This document shows, in pieces, positions 1 to 6,614 of a stretch of DNA of 9,897 bases. The stretch's first letter is position 1; every line of letters starts with the position of its first letter. The stretch lies in NCBI GenBank assembly GCA_025355395.1, contig JANXZT010000420.1:1-9897 (forward strand), in the 5' to 3' direction. The notes beneath the pieces are model-generated. The model was given only the letters and a program-made list of their open reading frames with translations. It had not been told where the DNA came from and made no database searches. The position numbers were made by a program, and so were the translations under genes. This DNA comes from Betaproteobacteria bacterium. Its GTDB lineage: Bacteria; Pseudomonadota; Gammaproteobacteria; Burkholderiales; Casimicrobiaceae.

Positions 1-700
1 CCCCCAGCACGAAGCCGTCGCGGTCGACATCCCACGGCCGGCTGGCGGTGGCGGGGTCGTCATTGCGCGATGACAATGCACGCGCGGCGCAAAATCCGCC
101 CACGCCGAGCGGACTCACGGTGGCTTCCGATCCGCCGGCGACCATGATGTCGGCGTCGCCATATTCGATCAGCCGCGACGCTTCGCCGATGCTGTGATTG
201 GCGGTGGAGCAGGCGGTCGCCGTTGCGAGATTCGGGCCCTGATAACCGTACTGAATGGAAACGAGGCCCGCGGTCATGTTGACAATCGAGCCGGGCACGA
301 AGAACGGCGAAATCTTGCGCGGGCCGCCTTCCAGAAACGCTTTCTGGGTGGCCTCGATCAGCGGCAGGCCGCCAATACCGGAACCGATGCAAACACCGAT
401 GCGCTCCTTGTCACCGCTGTAGTCGGCAAGCCCCGCGTCCTGCACCGCCTCCATTGTGGCCACCAGACCGTAATGTACGAACGTGTCGTAGCGGCGAGCT
501 TCCTTGGCAGAAAGATATTGGCCGACATCGAAATTCTTGACCTCGCCCGCGATCTGCGACGGGAAGCCGGATGCATCGAAGCGCGTGATCCGGGCAATGC
601 CCGAACGGGCGGCGACAATCGACTCCCAGGCCGGGGCAACGCCCACGCCCACGGGAGATACGATCCCTAATCCGGTGACAACGATGCGGCGACGGCTCAT
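1..700 (-). CDS. fabF: Beta-ketoacyl-ACP synthase II, N-terminal part (runs off left edge)
   Basis: FabF condenses malonyl-ACP with a growing acyl-ACP in each elongation round of cytoplasmic type II fatty acid synthesis. About 233 N-terminal residues of the usual 410 or so are present; the rest lies beyond base 1. The protein opens MSRRRIVVTGLGIVSPVG, the standard thiolase-fold start. It carries the IGVCIGSGIGG segment and the nucleophile context ATACSTANHSIGEA, with the active-site Cys at about residue 164 (Cys163 in E. coli FabF). It then reads GVGGFCAARALS and SRPWDVDRDGFVLG before the window ends. The two catalytic His residues and the Lys are outside the window. The ATG at 700-698 fits the family start, but I see no good Shine-Dalgarno in front of it. 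The gap to acpP is 132 nt. Immediate downstream position after acpP is the classic acpP-fabF order. FabB is the main alternative, but the acpP linkage and N-terminus favour FabF. Confidence 0.96.
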   Translation of the reverse strand, partial: MSRRRIVVTGLGIVSPVGVGVAPAWESIVAARSGIARITRFDASGFPSQIAGEVKNFDVGQYLSAKEARRYDTFVHYGLVATMEAVQDAGLADYSGDKERIGVCIGSGIGGLPLIEATQKAFLEGGPRKISPFFVPGSIVNMTAGLVSIQYGYQGPNLATATACSTANHSIGEASRLIEYGDADIMVAGGSEATVSPLGVGGFCAARALSSRNDDPATASRPWDVDRDGFVLG

Positions 701-832
701 GGCGATGTCAGGCTGGGAAAGTGGGCCTTAGGTGAGACCCCGCGGCCGACGCCTACCGCGCCTTGCGCAATGCAGCGGATGCCGCATTCCGGCGCGTAGC
801 GGGCCAGCATTTCGCCCGCGCCTTTCGAGGCA

Positions 833-1072
833 TTACTTCTTTATGTGCGAGCTGATGTAATCGACAGCTTGCTGGACCGTGGTGATCTTTTCGGCTTCCT
901 CGTCCGGGATTTCTGTTTCGAACTCTTCCTCAAGGGCCATTACCAGCTCCACCGTATCGAGCGAGTCGGCGCCCAGATCATCCACAAACGACGACTCGTT
1001 CTTGATTTCGGCCTCGTTCACGCCGAGTTGCTCAGCAACGATTTTCTTGACCCGTTGTTCGATATTTTCCAT
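833..1072 (-). CDS. acpP: Acyl carrier protein
   Basis: AcpP carries all acyl intermediates of fatty acid synthesis as thioesters on a 4'-phosphopantetheine arm, handing them between FabD, FabH, FabG, FabF and the acyltransferases. The product is 79 residues, the normal length, and strongly acidic. The attachment motif GADSLDTVELVMALEEEF places the modified Ser at residue 37, and the N-terminus MENIEQRVKKIVAEQLGV is typical of proteobacterial ACP. The ATG is set by a strong Shine-Dalgarno, GGAGGAG, four nucleotides upstream. This is the best ribosome site in the fab cluster and matches the high demand for ACP. A probable separate promoter lies about 50 nt upstream. The stop codon forms TAATG with the start of a 26-codon ORF that is probably not real. 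Identification is near certain. Confidence 0.99.
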   Translation of the reverse strand: MENIEQRVKKIVAEQLGVNEAEIKNESSFVDDLGADSLDTVELVMALEEEFETEIPDEEAEKITTVQQAVDYISSHIKK

Positions 1073-1118
1073 GCGTCTCCTCCCGATCCCGGGACATTGT
1101 CTTGATCCAAACCGGGCG

Positions 1119-1127
1119 ATTTTACCA
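1119..1127 (-). promoter_or_regulatory. Probable extended -10 promoter in front of acpP
   Basis: On the minus strand this reads TGGTAAAAT, a TGn extended -10 with TAAAAT as the hexamer (one mismatch to TATAAT). It is followed by about 46 nt of leader to the acpP ATG. No convincing -35 is seen at 17 bp, which extended -10 promoters can tolerate. It lies in the 106-nt fabG-acpP gap, the longest spacer among the plsX-to-acpP genes. A private acpP promoter at this place is known in E. coli, so the position is sensible, but the call rests on one short motif. Confidence 0.45.
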
Positions 1128-1178
1128 GAACGCCACGGCCGCCCCCACCCGTCGCGAGACTGCCATTTCCGGAGCGAG

Positions 1179-1919
1179 TCAGCTCATGTACATGCCGCCG
1201 TTGATATGCAATGTGGCGCCGGTGATGTAGCCCGCTTCACGCGAGGCCAGAAACACCACCGCGTAGGCGATTTCCTCGGGTTGGCCCAGGCGGCCGAGCG
1301 GAATGCGCTCCAGTAATCGCTCGCGCTGCGCATCCGGCAGGCTGCGTGTCATGTCGGTATCGATGAACCCCGGTGCGACGCAATTGACCGTGATATTGCG
1401 GCTGCCGACCTCCTGTGCCAAGGACTTGGTGAAGCCGATGAGCGCCGCCTTCGACGCAGCGTAGTTCGCCTGGCCGGGATTGCCGCTCGTGCCCACGACT
1501 GATCCGATCTGGATGATTCTGCCGTAACGCGACTTCATCATGCCGCGCAGCACCGCCTTGGCAAGCCGGTAGGCGGGCTTCACGTTGGTGGCCATCACCG
1601 CGTCCCACTCCTCTTCCTTCATGCGCAACAGGAGGTTGTCGCGGGTGATGCCGGCGTTATTGACCAGGATGCCTGGTGTACCGTGTTGCGCTTCGATGTC
1701 GGTGAGCGCGCGATCCACTGCGGCACCGTCGGTCACGTCGAGCATGATGCCACGGCCGCCATTGCCGGCCAGTGCTTCGCTGATCGCGGCCGCGCCCTCG
1801 GCCGTCGTGGCCGTGCCGATGACGGTGGCACCGGCTTCCGCGAGCTTGGCCGCGATGGCGCGCCCGATGCCACGGGTAGCACCGGTGACCAGTGCCACTT
1901 GCCCATCGAGCGCAATCAT
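1179..1919 (-). CDS. fabG: 3-oxoacyl-ACP reductase
   Basis: FabG reduces 3-oxoacyl-ACP to 3-hydroxyacyl-ACP with NADPH, the first reduction of each elongation cycle. It is a classical short-chain dehydrogenase of 246 residues, the usual length. The nucleotide-binding motif TGATRGIG is at residues 12-19, NNAG at 87-90, and the catalytic set is Asn112, Ser140, Tyr153 and Lys157 (YAASK). The C-terminus GATLHINGGMYMS is characteristic of FabG. The start chosen is the ATG at 1919-1917, giving MIALDGQVALVTG. The open frame continues upstream inside fabD, including a GTG two codons earlier, but that would add residues foreign to the family. The start is only 2 nt after the fabD stop (TGATAATG), so translation is probably coupled. 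No clear Shine-Dalgarno is visible. Confidence 0.98.
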   Translation of the reverse strand: MIALDGQVALVTGATRGIGRAIAAKLAEAGATVIGTATTAEGAAAISEALAGNGGRGIMLDVTDGAAVDRALTDIEAQHGTPGILVNNAGITRDNLLLRMKEEEWDAVMATNVKPAYRLAKAVLRGMMKSRYGRIIQIGSVVGTSGNPGQANYAASKAALIGFTKSLAQEVGSRNITVNCVAPGFIDTDMTRSLPDAQRERLLERIPLGRLGQPEEIAYAVVFLASREAGYITGATLHINGGMYMS

Positions 1920-1921
1920 TA

Positions 1922-2884
1922 TCACGACGCCGCTGCCATTGCAGTGACGCTTACCACTGCCACTACATTGCGAATGGCTTCCCCATCGTTGAGCGCAAAG
2001 CCCGTAATTTCCGGCGCAATGCGCTTGGTCAGCCCGGTCAGTACCTTGCCCGGTCCGCATTCCACGATGTGCGTAACTCCGTGCGCTTCCATCGCGCGGA
2101 TCGTTTCGGTCCAGCGCACCGGGCTGGCCGCCTGCTGGGCGAGGGCTTCGCGAATCGACTGAGGCGAGTGATGCGTGGCGACATCGACATTGTGCAGCAC
2201 CGGAATCTGCGGCGTGGTCACGTCGATCGTTTCAAGGCGCGCCGCGAGGCGTTGCGCTGCGGGTTTGAGCAAGGCGCTATGAAACGGTGCCGACACCGGA
2301 AGCATCACCGTGCGTTTAGCGCCGCGGGCCTTGGCCGCCGTCGCCGCGCGCAGGACGGCTTCACGGTGACCGGCAATCACCAGTTGACCTGGGGCGTTGT
2401 AGTTCACCGGCTCGACCACTTGTCCATCCAACTGGGCCATCGCTTCGGCGCAAGCCGCAGCCGTACCCGCATCGTCAAGCCCGATAATCGCCGCCATCGC
2501 GCCGACCCCGGCGGGCACGGCCTCCTGCATGGCCTGGGCGCGAAAGCGCACCAGCGGCAGCGCGTCCGGAAAGGACAACGCTCCGGCGGCCACGAGCGCC
2601 GAGTATTCACCCAGGCTATGACCGGCCACGATGGCAGGCAATACACCGGCCGCGTCGCGCCACGCCCGCCAGATGGCGACGCCGGCGGTGAGCATGACAG
2701 GCTGCGTATTGACGGTCTGGTTGAGGTCGGCTTCCGGGCCTTCTGCCACCAGTTGCCACAAATCCTGCTCGAGCACGCGCGATGCTTCATCGAACGTCGC
2801 GCGCACGGAAGGATGGCCGGCGAACCCCGACATCATGCCTATCGCCTGGGAGCCTTGTCCGGGAAATACGAACGCGAGTCTCAT
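1922..2884 (-). CDS. fabD: Malonyl-CoA:ACP transacylase
   Basis: FabD moves malonyl from CoA to AcpP, supplying the two-carbon donor for FabH and FabF. The protein has 320 residues, close to the family norm. The start MRLAFVFPGQGSQAIGM contains the conserved PGQGSQ. The nucleophile elbow GHSLGEYSALVAAG puts the catalytic Ser at residue 90, Arg115 follows in LVRFRAQAMQ, and His202 sits in VSAPFHSALL. The C-terminal GPGKVLTGLTKRI is also diagnostic. The ATG follows the fabH stop by 12 nt, and an AGGA overlapping that stop codon is the only possible ribosome site, rather far at about 11 nt. The C-terminus ends in an Ala/Val-rich tail two nucleotides before fabG. All catalytic residues are present. 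Confidence 0.98.
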   Translation of the reverse strand: MRLAFVFPGQGSQAIGMMSGFAGHPSVRATFDEASRVLEQDLWQLVAEGPEADLNQTVNTQPVMLTAGVAIWRAWRDAAGVLPAIVAGHSLGEYSALVAAGALSFPDALPLVRFRAQAMQEAVPAGVGAMAAIIGLDDAGTAAACAEAMAQLDGQVVEPVNYNAPGQLVIAGHREAVLRAATAAKARGAKRTVMLPVSAPFHSALLKPAAQRLAARLETIDVTTPQIPVLHNVDVATHHSPQSIREALAQQAASPVRWTETIRAMEAHGVTHIVECGPGKVLTGLTKRIAPEITGFALNDGEAIRNVVAVVSVTAMAAAS

Positions 2885-2896
2885 AGTGGGTTCGTC

Positions 2897-3859
2897 CTAC
2901 CAGTGAAGGAGCACCGAGCCCCACGTGAACCCCCCTCCGACCCCGAGCAGCATCACCCGCTGATGGGCGGTGATGCGTCCGTCGCGCGCGGCGACGTCCA
3001 GGGCAAGGGGAATCGATGCAGCGGAAGTGTTGGCATGGCGAGCGACGGTGGAGATCACCTTGCTCATCGGCACCGACAGCTTGCGTGCCGTTGCCTCGAT
3101 GATGCGTTCGTTGGCCTGGTGCGGTACCAGCCAATCGATGGCATCGGCCGTCATGCCATTGGCCGTGAGCGCTTCGTGCGCGACTTCTGCCAGCACACGC
3201 ACCGCGAACTTGAACACCGCCTGCCCATCCATCCGCAGCAACGGTCGCCCGCTCACTGCGCCATTGGCCACAAAGCCGGGAACGCAGAGCATCTCGCGAT
3301 AGGCGCCATCGGCGTGCAGATGACATGAAAGAATACCCGGGGTCGAGGATGGCGCGAGGACCACCGCGCCGGCGCCGTCGCCGAACAGCACGCATGTGCC
3401 GCGGTCGCTCCAGTCCAGGATGCGCGAATAAATCTCGGCCCCCACCAACAACGCGTTGCGCACTGCGCCGGACGCCACCATGCGATCGGCAATCGAAAGC
3501 GCATAAACGAAACCGCTGCACACTGCCTGCACATCGAACGCCGGACCGCCGTGGGCACCGAGCTTCGCCTGCAGGATGCACGCGGTCGACGGAAATACCA
3601 TGTCGGGCGTGGTGGTCGCAACAATGACGAGATCGACATCGGCAGCCGCCATGCCGGCGACGTCCAGCGCCTTGCGCGCAGCGTGCAGTGCGAGGTCGCT
3701 CGTTTGTTCCCCGGCGGCCGCCACGTGCCGTTGCCGGATGCCGGTACGCGCGCGGATCCACTCGTCGGTCGTGTCGAGACGTTGCGCGAGATCGGCGTTG
3801 GTCAGAATCTGCGCCGGCAGATAACCGCCGGTGCCAACGATGCGGCTATGCTTTGGCAT
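2897..3859 (-). CDS. fabH: Beta-ketoacyl-ACP synthase III
   Basis: FabH starts fatty acid synthesis by condensing an acyl-CoA, usually acetyl-CoA, with malonyl-ACP, and helps set branched versus straight chains. The product has 320 residues. The catalytic triad is complete: Cys114 in QAVCSGF, His247 in VPHQANERI, and Asn277 in HANTSAASIP. The family's DTTDEWIRARTGIRQRH segment and the glycine-rich GVGGGFTWGSVLLHW C-terminus are present. The N-terminus MPKHSRIVGTGGYLPAQ aligns with normal FabH starts. The ATG lies inside the end of plsX, a 14-nt overlap in a different frame, with no clear ribosome site, so coupling to plsX is likely. The HAN in place of the common YGN before TSAAS is a minor variation. 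Confidence 0.98.
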   Translation of the reverse strand: MPKHSRIVGTGGYLPAQILTNADLAQRLDTTDEWIRARTGIRQRHVAAAGEQTSDLALHAARKALDVAGMAAADVDLVIVATTTPDMVFPSTACILQAKLGAHGGPAFDVQAVCSGFVYALSIADRMVASGAVRNALLVGAEIYSRILDWSDRGTCVLFGDGAGAVVLAPSSTPGILSCHLHADGAYREMLCVPGFVANGAVSGRPLLRMDGQAVFKFAVRVLAEVAHEALTANGMTADAIDWLVPHQANERIIEATARKLSVPMSKVISTVARHANTSAASIPLALDVAARDGRITAHQRVMLLGVGGGFTWGSVLLHW

Positions 3860-4922
3860 TGGCAGCGGGAAGCGGCGACACCGCAGAAGGGCTCGGCGCG
3901 CTCACGGCGGAGGGCGGCGCGAGAGTTGCCGCCAGGCGTTGCGCAATGCGATCCAGCACGCCATTGGCGGCTTCGGCATAGGCCTTGCGCAAGGCATACC
4001 GAAAGGCCAGCACGTCGGCGCCGCCATGGCTCTTGACCACGATGCCTTTGAGGCCAATGAGCGTCGCTCCGTTATAGCGGCGGGGATCGATGCGCTGCTT
4101 GAAGGCGCGCAACACCGGATAAGCGACCAACGCCGCGAGCTTGGTCAGCGGATTGCGCGTGAATTCCTCCTTCAGAAATTCGTAGAGCATCGTGGCGAGG
4201 CCCTCGGAAGTCTTCAATGCCACGTTGCCGACAAATCCATCGCACACCACGATGTCGGTAGTGCCCTTGTAGATGTCGGTGCCCTCGACATTGCCGTAAT
4301 AATTGAGACCGGAGGCCTTCAGCAACTCGGCGGTTTCCTTCACCGTCTCGTTGCCTTTGATGTCTTCTTCACCGATGTTGAGCAACCCGACGGTCGGCCG
4401 CTCGATGCCATCGACAGCAGCCACCAATGCCGTGCCCATGATCGCGAATTGCAACAGTTGTTGCGGTGTGCAGTTGACATTGGCGCCAAGGTCAAGCGCC
4501 ATGGTCACGCCCTTCTTGTTGGGAAGCTGCGATGCGATCGCCGGCCGGTCGATGCCCGGCAAGGTCTTTAGCACAAAGCGCGATATCGCCATCAGGGCGC
4601 CGGTATTGCCCGCGGAGACGCAGGCGTGGGCCGTTCCCGCCTTGACCAGATTCACCGCCACCCGCATCGACGAATCCTTCTTGTAGCGTAGCGCCAGGGC
4701 CGGGGCCTCCGACATCTCGACGACTTCGGATGCAGGATGGATGGACAAGCGATCCTTGGCGGTCGAACGCAAGGCGGCAAGGCGCGTAGCAAGCATCTGC
4801 GCCGGCCCCACCGCGATGATCGCGGCGTCCGCCGTTTCCTCCAGAAAATCCAGGGAGGCTCTCAAGGTGACGGCCGGGCCATGATCACCCCCCATCGCAT
4901 CGACCGCTATCGTGACCGGCAT
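3846..4922 (-). CDS. plsX: Phosphate acyltransferase PlsX
   Basis: PlsX converts acyl-ACP to acyl-phosphate, the acyl donor used by PlsY in phosphatidic acid synthesis, linking fatty acid to phospholipid synthesis at the membrane surface. The protein is 358 residues (E. coli 356). It starts MPVTIAVDAMGGDHGP, with the conserved DAMGGDHGP at 8-16, then SAGNTGA at 103-109, GLLNIGEE near 180, and CDGFVGNV at 228-235. The ATG at 4922-4920 is chosen because the family begins just before VDAMGGD; the frame stays open to a GTG at 5003, but that adds 27 residues of unrelated composition. No Shine-Dalgarno is obvious. The last 25 or so residues form a Ser/Pro/Ala tail (APPSAVSAPSPSAVSP) beyond the catalytic fold, and its coding sequence overlaps the fabH start. 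Confidence 0.97.
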   Translation of the reverse strand: MPVTIAVDAMGGDHGPAVTLRASLDFLEETADAAIIAVGPAQMLATRLAALRSTAKDRLSIHPASEVVEMSEAPALALRYKKDSSMRVAVNLVKAGTAHACVSAGNTGALMAISRFVLKTLPGIDRPAIASQLPNKKGVTMALDLGANVNCTPQQLLQFAIMGTALVAAVDGIERPTVGLLNIGEEDIKGNETVKETAELLKASGLNYYGNVEGTDIYKGTTDIVVCDGFVGNVALKTSEGLATMLYEFLKEEFTRNPLTKLAALVAYPVLRAFKQRIDPRRYNGATLIGLKGIVVKSHGGADVLAFRYALRKAYAEAANGVLDRIAQRLAATLAPPSAVSAPSPSAVSPLPAANAKA

Positions 4923-5059
4923 GATGGATTGGCGTTGGCGACCCGGTGCTGCGGTGGAGGCTGCGTTGAAAGATGTGGCGCGCGGCCGAGCAGCGCCTTG
5001 CACACGCGGCTACCCCAAGTCATGAACCGCTGCGTGCGGTCATCGCGGCAGCGCGAAAA

Positions 5060-5242
5060 CTACTCGTCGCTCTTGGTGGCGATGACTTTCTTGCCGCGGT
5101 AATAGCCGGAGAGGCTGATGTGATGGCGCAGATGCACCTCACCGCTCACGGGCTCTATCGCCAGGGCAGGATTGGGTAGATGAGAATGCGCGCGATGCAT
5201 GCCGCGCTTGGACGGGGATTTCTTGTTTTGCTGGACAGCCAT
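5060..5242 (-). CDS. rpmF: 50S ribosomal protein bL32
   Basis: bL32 is a small protein of the large ribosomal subunit near the base of the central protuberance. The 60-residue product begins MAVQQNKKSPSKRGMHRAHS and has the EVHLRHHISLSGYYRGKKVI core. It lacks the paired cysteines of zinc-binding bL32, so it is the zinc-free form, as in most proteobacteria. The Shine-Dalgarno AGGAG is well placed 7 nt before the ATG. It follows yceD by 62 nt and precedes plsX by 137 nt. Location between yceD and plsX is the standard arrangement tying ribosome supply to lipid synthesis. Nothing is abnormal. Confidence 0.98.
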   Translation of the reverse strand: MAVQQNKKSPSKRGMHRAHSHLPNPALAIEPVSGEVHLRHHISLSGYYRGKKVIATKSDE

Positions 5243-5304
5243 TTCGTACTCCTGCGCAATTTAGCGCGAGATCAAGACGCCGCATGGCGCCGCGCCTTCC
5301 GGTT

Positions 5305-5862
5305 TCATTTCGACGGCGGCTTCCCGCCACCCTTCAGTGCTTTCAGGTGCTCGAACGCCGACGGTGCGGACGTGACCTCATCAACGCCCGGGGCGTCCGC
5401 TGCAACGCAATCCGGCCGCTCGCAACGCGGCACGTACGGCAGCGACAGCAGGAGTTCATCCTCGACGACTTCCAGTGGGTCGAGCGGCGCGCTGGCCAGC
5501 AGCACTTCCCGCTCGTCGTGGTCATCGAGGTACGCAAGTTCCTGCGCATCGCGGGCCAGCAGCAAGCTCGTCCGGTGCGCAACGGGCCACTCGAACACGC
5601 GCAGGCAGCGCTGGCATTCCAGCGGGACAGTGCCGTCAAGGTCCATTTTCAGGACTGCCCTGCCAAGCGCGTCGGTGCCGCCCACGATCCGGTATCCGAC
5701 TGCCATCGGCGGCACGATGCCATCCTCGTCGCCCAGCCGGTCCTCGACCCGATCGAGTTCGTACGCATCGACCGAACCCGCGATTTCACCGCGCCTTGCC
5801 GAGAGCCCGAACGCATCGAAGCGGTGCGGACGTTGCAGTCCGCTTTCCTTTGGCCCGGTCAT
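5305..5862 (-). CDS. yceD: DUF177 / YceD family protein
   Basis: YceD (DUF177) proteins are linked to normal accumulation of 23S rRNA and sit next to rpmF in most proteobacteria; the molecular activity is not settled. The chosen product has 185 residues (E. coli 173). The family core is DGTVPLECQRCLRVFEWP, with Cys83 and Cys86, and a second cysteine pair, Cys147 and Cys152, lies in VPRCERPDCVA. Between them is the acidic stretch LASAPLDPLEVVEDELLLSLP. The start is taken at ATG 5862-5860. The frame remains open to 6054, but that extension crosses the promoter and the antisense of maf, so it cannot be in this transcript. The ribosome site is weak (GGGGCAAGG next to the ATG). It is the first gene of the fab transcript, about 70 nt from the predicted start site. 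Confidence 0.93.
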   Translation of the reverse strand: MTGPKESGLQRPHRFDAFGLSARRGEIAGSVDAYELDRVEDRLGDEDGIVPPMAVGYRIVGGTDALGRAVLKMDLDGTVPLECQRCLRVFEWPVAHRTSLLLARDAQELAYLDDHDEREVLLASAPLDPLEVVEDELLLSLPYVPRCERPDCVAADAPGVDEVTSAPSAFEHLKALKGGGKPPSK

Positions 5863-5922
5863 CCTTGCCCCGTCTTGCCTGAAACTTTGCTTCGTCCGCG
5901 CCCGCGTGTTACCGGGTGCGGC

Positions 5923-5938
5923 CCAACCAAAATGTTGG
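5923..5938. promoter_or_regulatory. Small dyad at the fab operon start site, possible operator
   Basis: CCAAC and GTTGG form a perfect 5-bp dyad separated by 6 nt (CAAAAT). It lies immediately downstream of the TATTAT -10 of the leftward promoter and covers the predicted start site at about 5932. A repressor bound here would block initiation. With only 5-bp arms this could be chance, and no regulator is encoded in the window. Confidence 0.3.
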
Positions 5939-5967
5939 ATAATAGCGGGGTCGGCGGCGAGTGTCAA
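5939..5967 (-). promoter_or_regulatory. Sigma70 promoter of the yceD-rpmF-plsX-fab operon
   Basis: On the minus strand TTGACA (5967-5962) is followed by a 17-bp spacer and TATTAT (5944-5939). That is a perfect -35 and a one-mismatch -10 at optimal spacing. Transcription would start near 5932, leaving about 70 nt of leader before yceD. It is the strongest promoter match seen in the window and is placed just where the lipid/ribosome operon should begin. The -35 lies only 3 nt before the ATG of the divergent maf gene, so initiation in the two directions could interfere. Confidence 0.82.
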
Positions 5968-5969
5968 AA

Positions 5970-6614
5970 ATGTCAGACAAAACAATAGCCAACCCCGCAT
6001 TGGGAGCGCACGTTTCGCACCGCTCGCGAGGCATCCGCGATCTGGTGCTGGCATCCACCTCCCCGTACCGGCGCGCCTTGCTGGAGCGCCTGGGCTTGCC
6101 CTTCGTGGCGGTTGCGCCCCGCGCGGCCGAAGCGCCGCAAACCGGTGAGCCTCCGGCCCGGACCGCCTTGCGCCTGGCAGAGGCGAAGGCGCGCAGCGTC
6201 ATCGCAGACTACCCCCAGGCGCTCATCATCGGCTCGGATCAGGTGGCGGGCTGCGAGGGCGAGGCCGTCGGCAAGCCCGGCGATCATGCGCACGCGCTGG
6301 AGATGCTGGGCCGCCTCTCCGGCCGCACGGTGGTCTTTCATACCGGTCTCGCGCTCCTCGATGCGGCGAGTGGCGAATGCCAGACCGCCTGCATCGATGT
6401 CACCAGCACGTTTCGCGCGTTAAGCGGCGCGGAAATAGAGGCGTATCTCGCGCGGGACCAGCCCTATGATTGCGCCGGTGCGGTCAAAGCCGAAACGCTC
6501 GGCATTGCGCTGTTTCGCGCCATCGAGAGCCACGATCCGACCGCGCTCATCGGCCTCCCGTTGATCCGGCTGGTGGACATGTTGCTCGCAGCCGGCGTGC
6601 GTGTGTTGCGGTGA
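5970..6614 (+). CDS. maf: Maf family nucleotide pyrophosphatase, YceF type
   Basis: Maf proteins hydrolyse non-canonical nucleoside triphosphates to monophosphates; the YceF subfamily prefers 7-methyl-GTP. The product of 214 residues has LVLASTSPYRRALLERLGLPF at 25-45, the catalytic Asp90 in IIGSDQV, GKP at 101-103, and the YceF-like C-terminal block YDCAGAVKAETLGIALF followed by DPTALIGLPLIRL. YceF of E. coli has Ser-Phe where this has Ala-Val in the CAG block. The start is uncertain: ATG 5970 gives about 24 residues before LVLAST, longer than usual, and a GTG at 5961 lies three codons upstream. No in-frame ATG lies closer. It is divergent from yceD and overlaps the next gene by GTGA, so the two are probably cotranslated. 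Confidence 0.94.
   Translation: MSDKTIANPALGAHVSHRSRGIRDLVLASTSPYRRALLERLGLPFVAVAPRAAEAPQTGEPPARTALRLAEAKARSVIADYPQALIIGSDQVAGCEGEAVGKPGDHAHALEMLGRLSGRTVVFHTGLALLDAASGECQTACIDVTSTFRALSGAEIEAYLARDQPYDCAGAVKAETLGIALFRAIESHDPTALIGLPLIRLVDMLLAAGVRVLR

Noticed and set aside
1920..2060. Longer fabG from an upstream start within fabD
   Set aside because: The added residues lie in fabD coding sequence and have no FabG character; the family starts at MIALDGQVALVTG.
1892..3328. Very long plus-strand open frame opposite fabD and fabH
   Set aside because: It is rich in Arg/His/Gly with no motif, while both minus-strand genes opposite have complete catalytic residues; it is a GC-rich shadow.
4923..5003. 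GTG-started longer plsX
   Set aside because: The 27 extra residues are low-complexity and precede the conserved PlsX N-terminus; the ATG at 4922 gives normal length.
4910..5023. 37-codon ORF and a preceding 7-codon ORF in the rpmF-plsX gap
   Set aside because: They are in a different frame, extend into plsX, and have neither a ribosome site nor a recognisable composition.
5863..6054. Upstream in-frame extension of yceD that looks like a signal peptide (MRGWLLFCLTFLTLAADPA)
   Set aside because: It is antisense to the start of maf and spans the -35 and -10 boxes of the yceD promoter, so it is not in the mature transcript. DUF177 proteins are cytoplasmic and begin near the chosen ATG.
6470..6610. 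Methyltransferase start inside maf at 6470
   Set aside because: The 47 added residues are an Arg-rich shadow of maf; the GTG overlapping the maf stop gives a family-like N-terminus.
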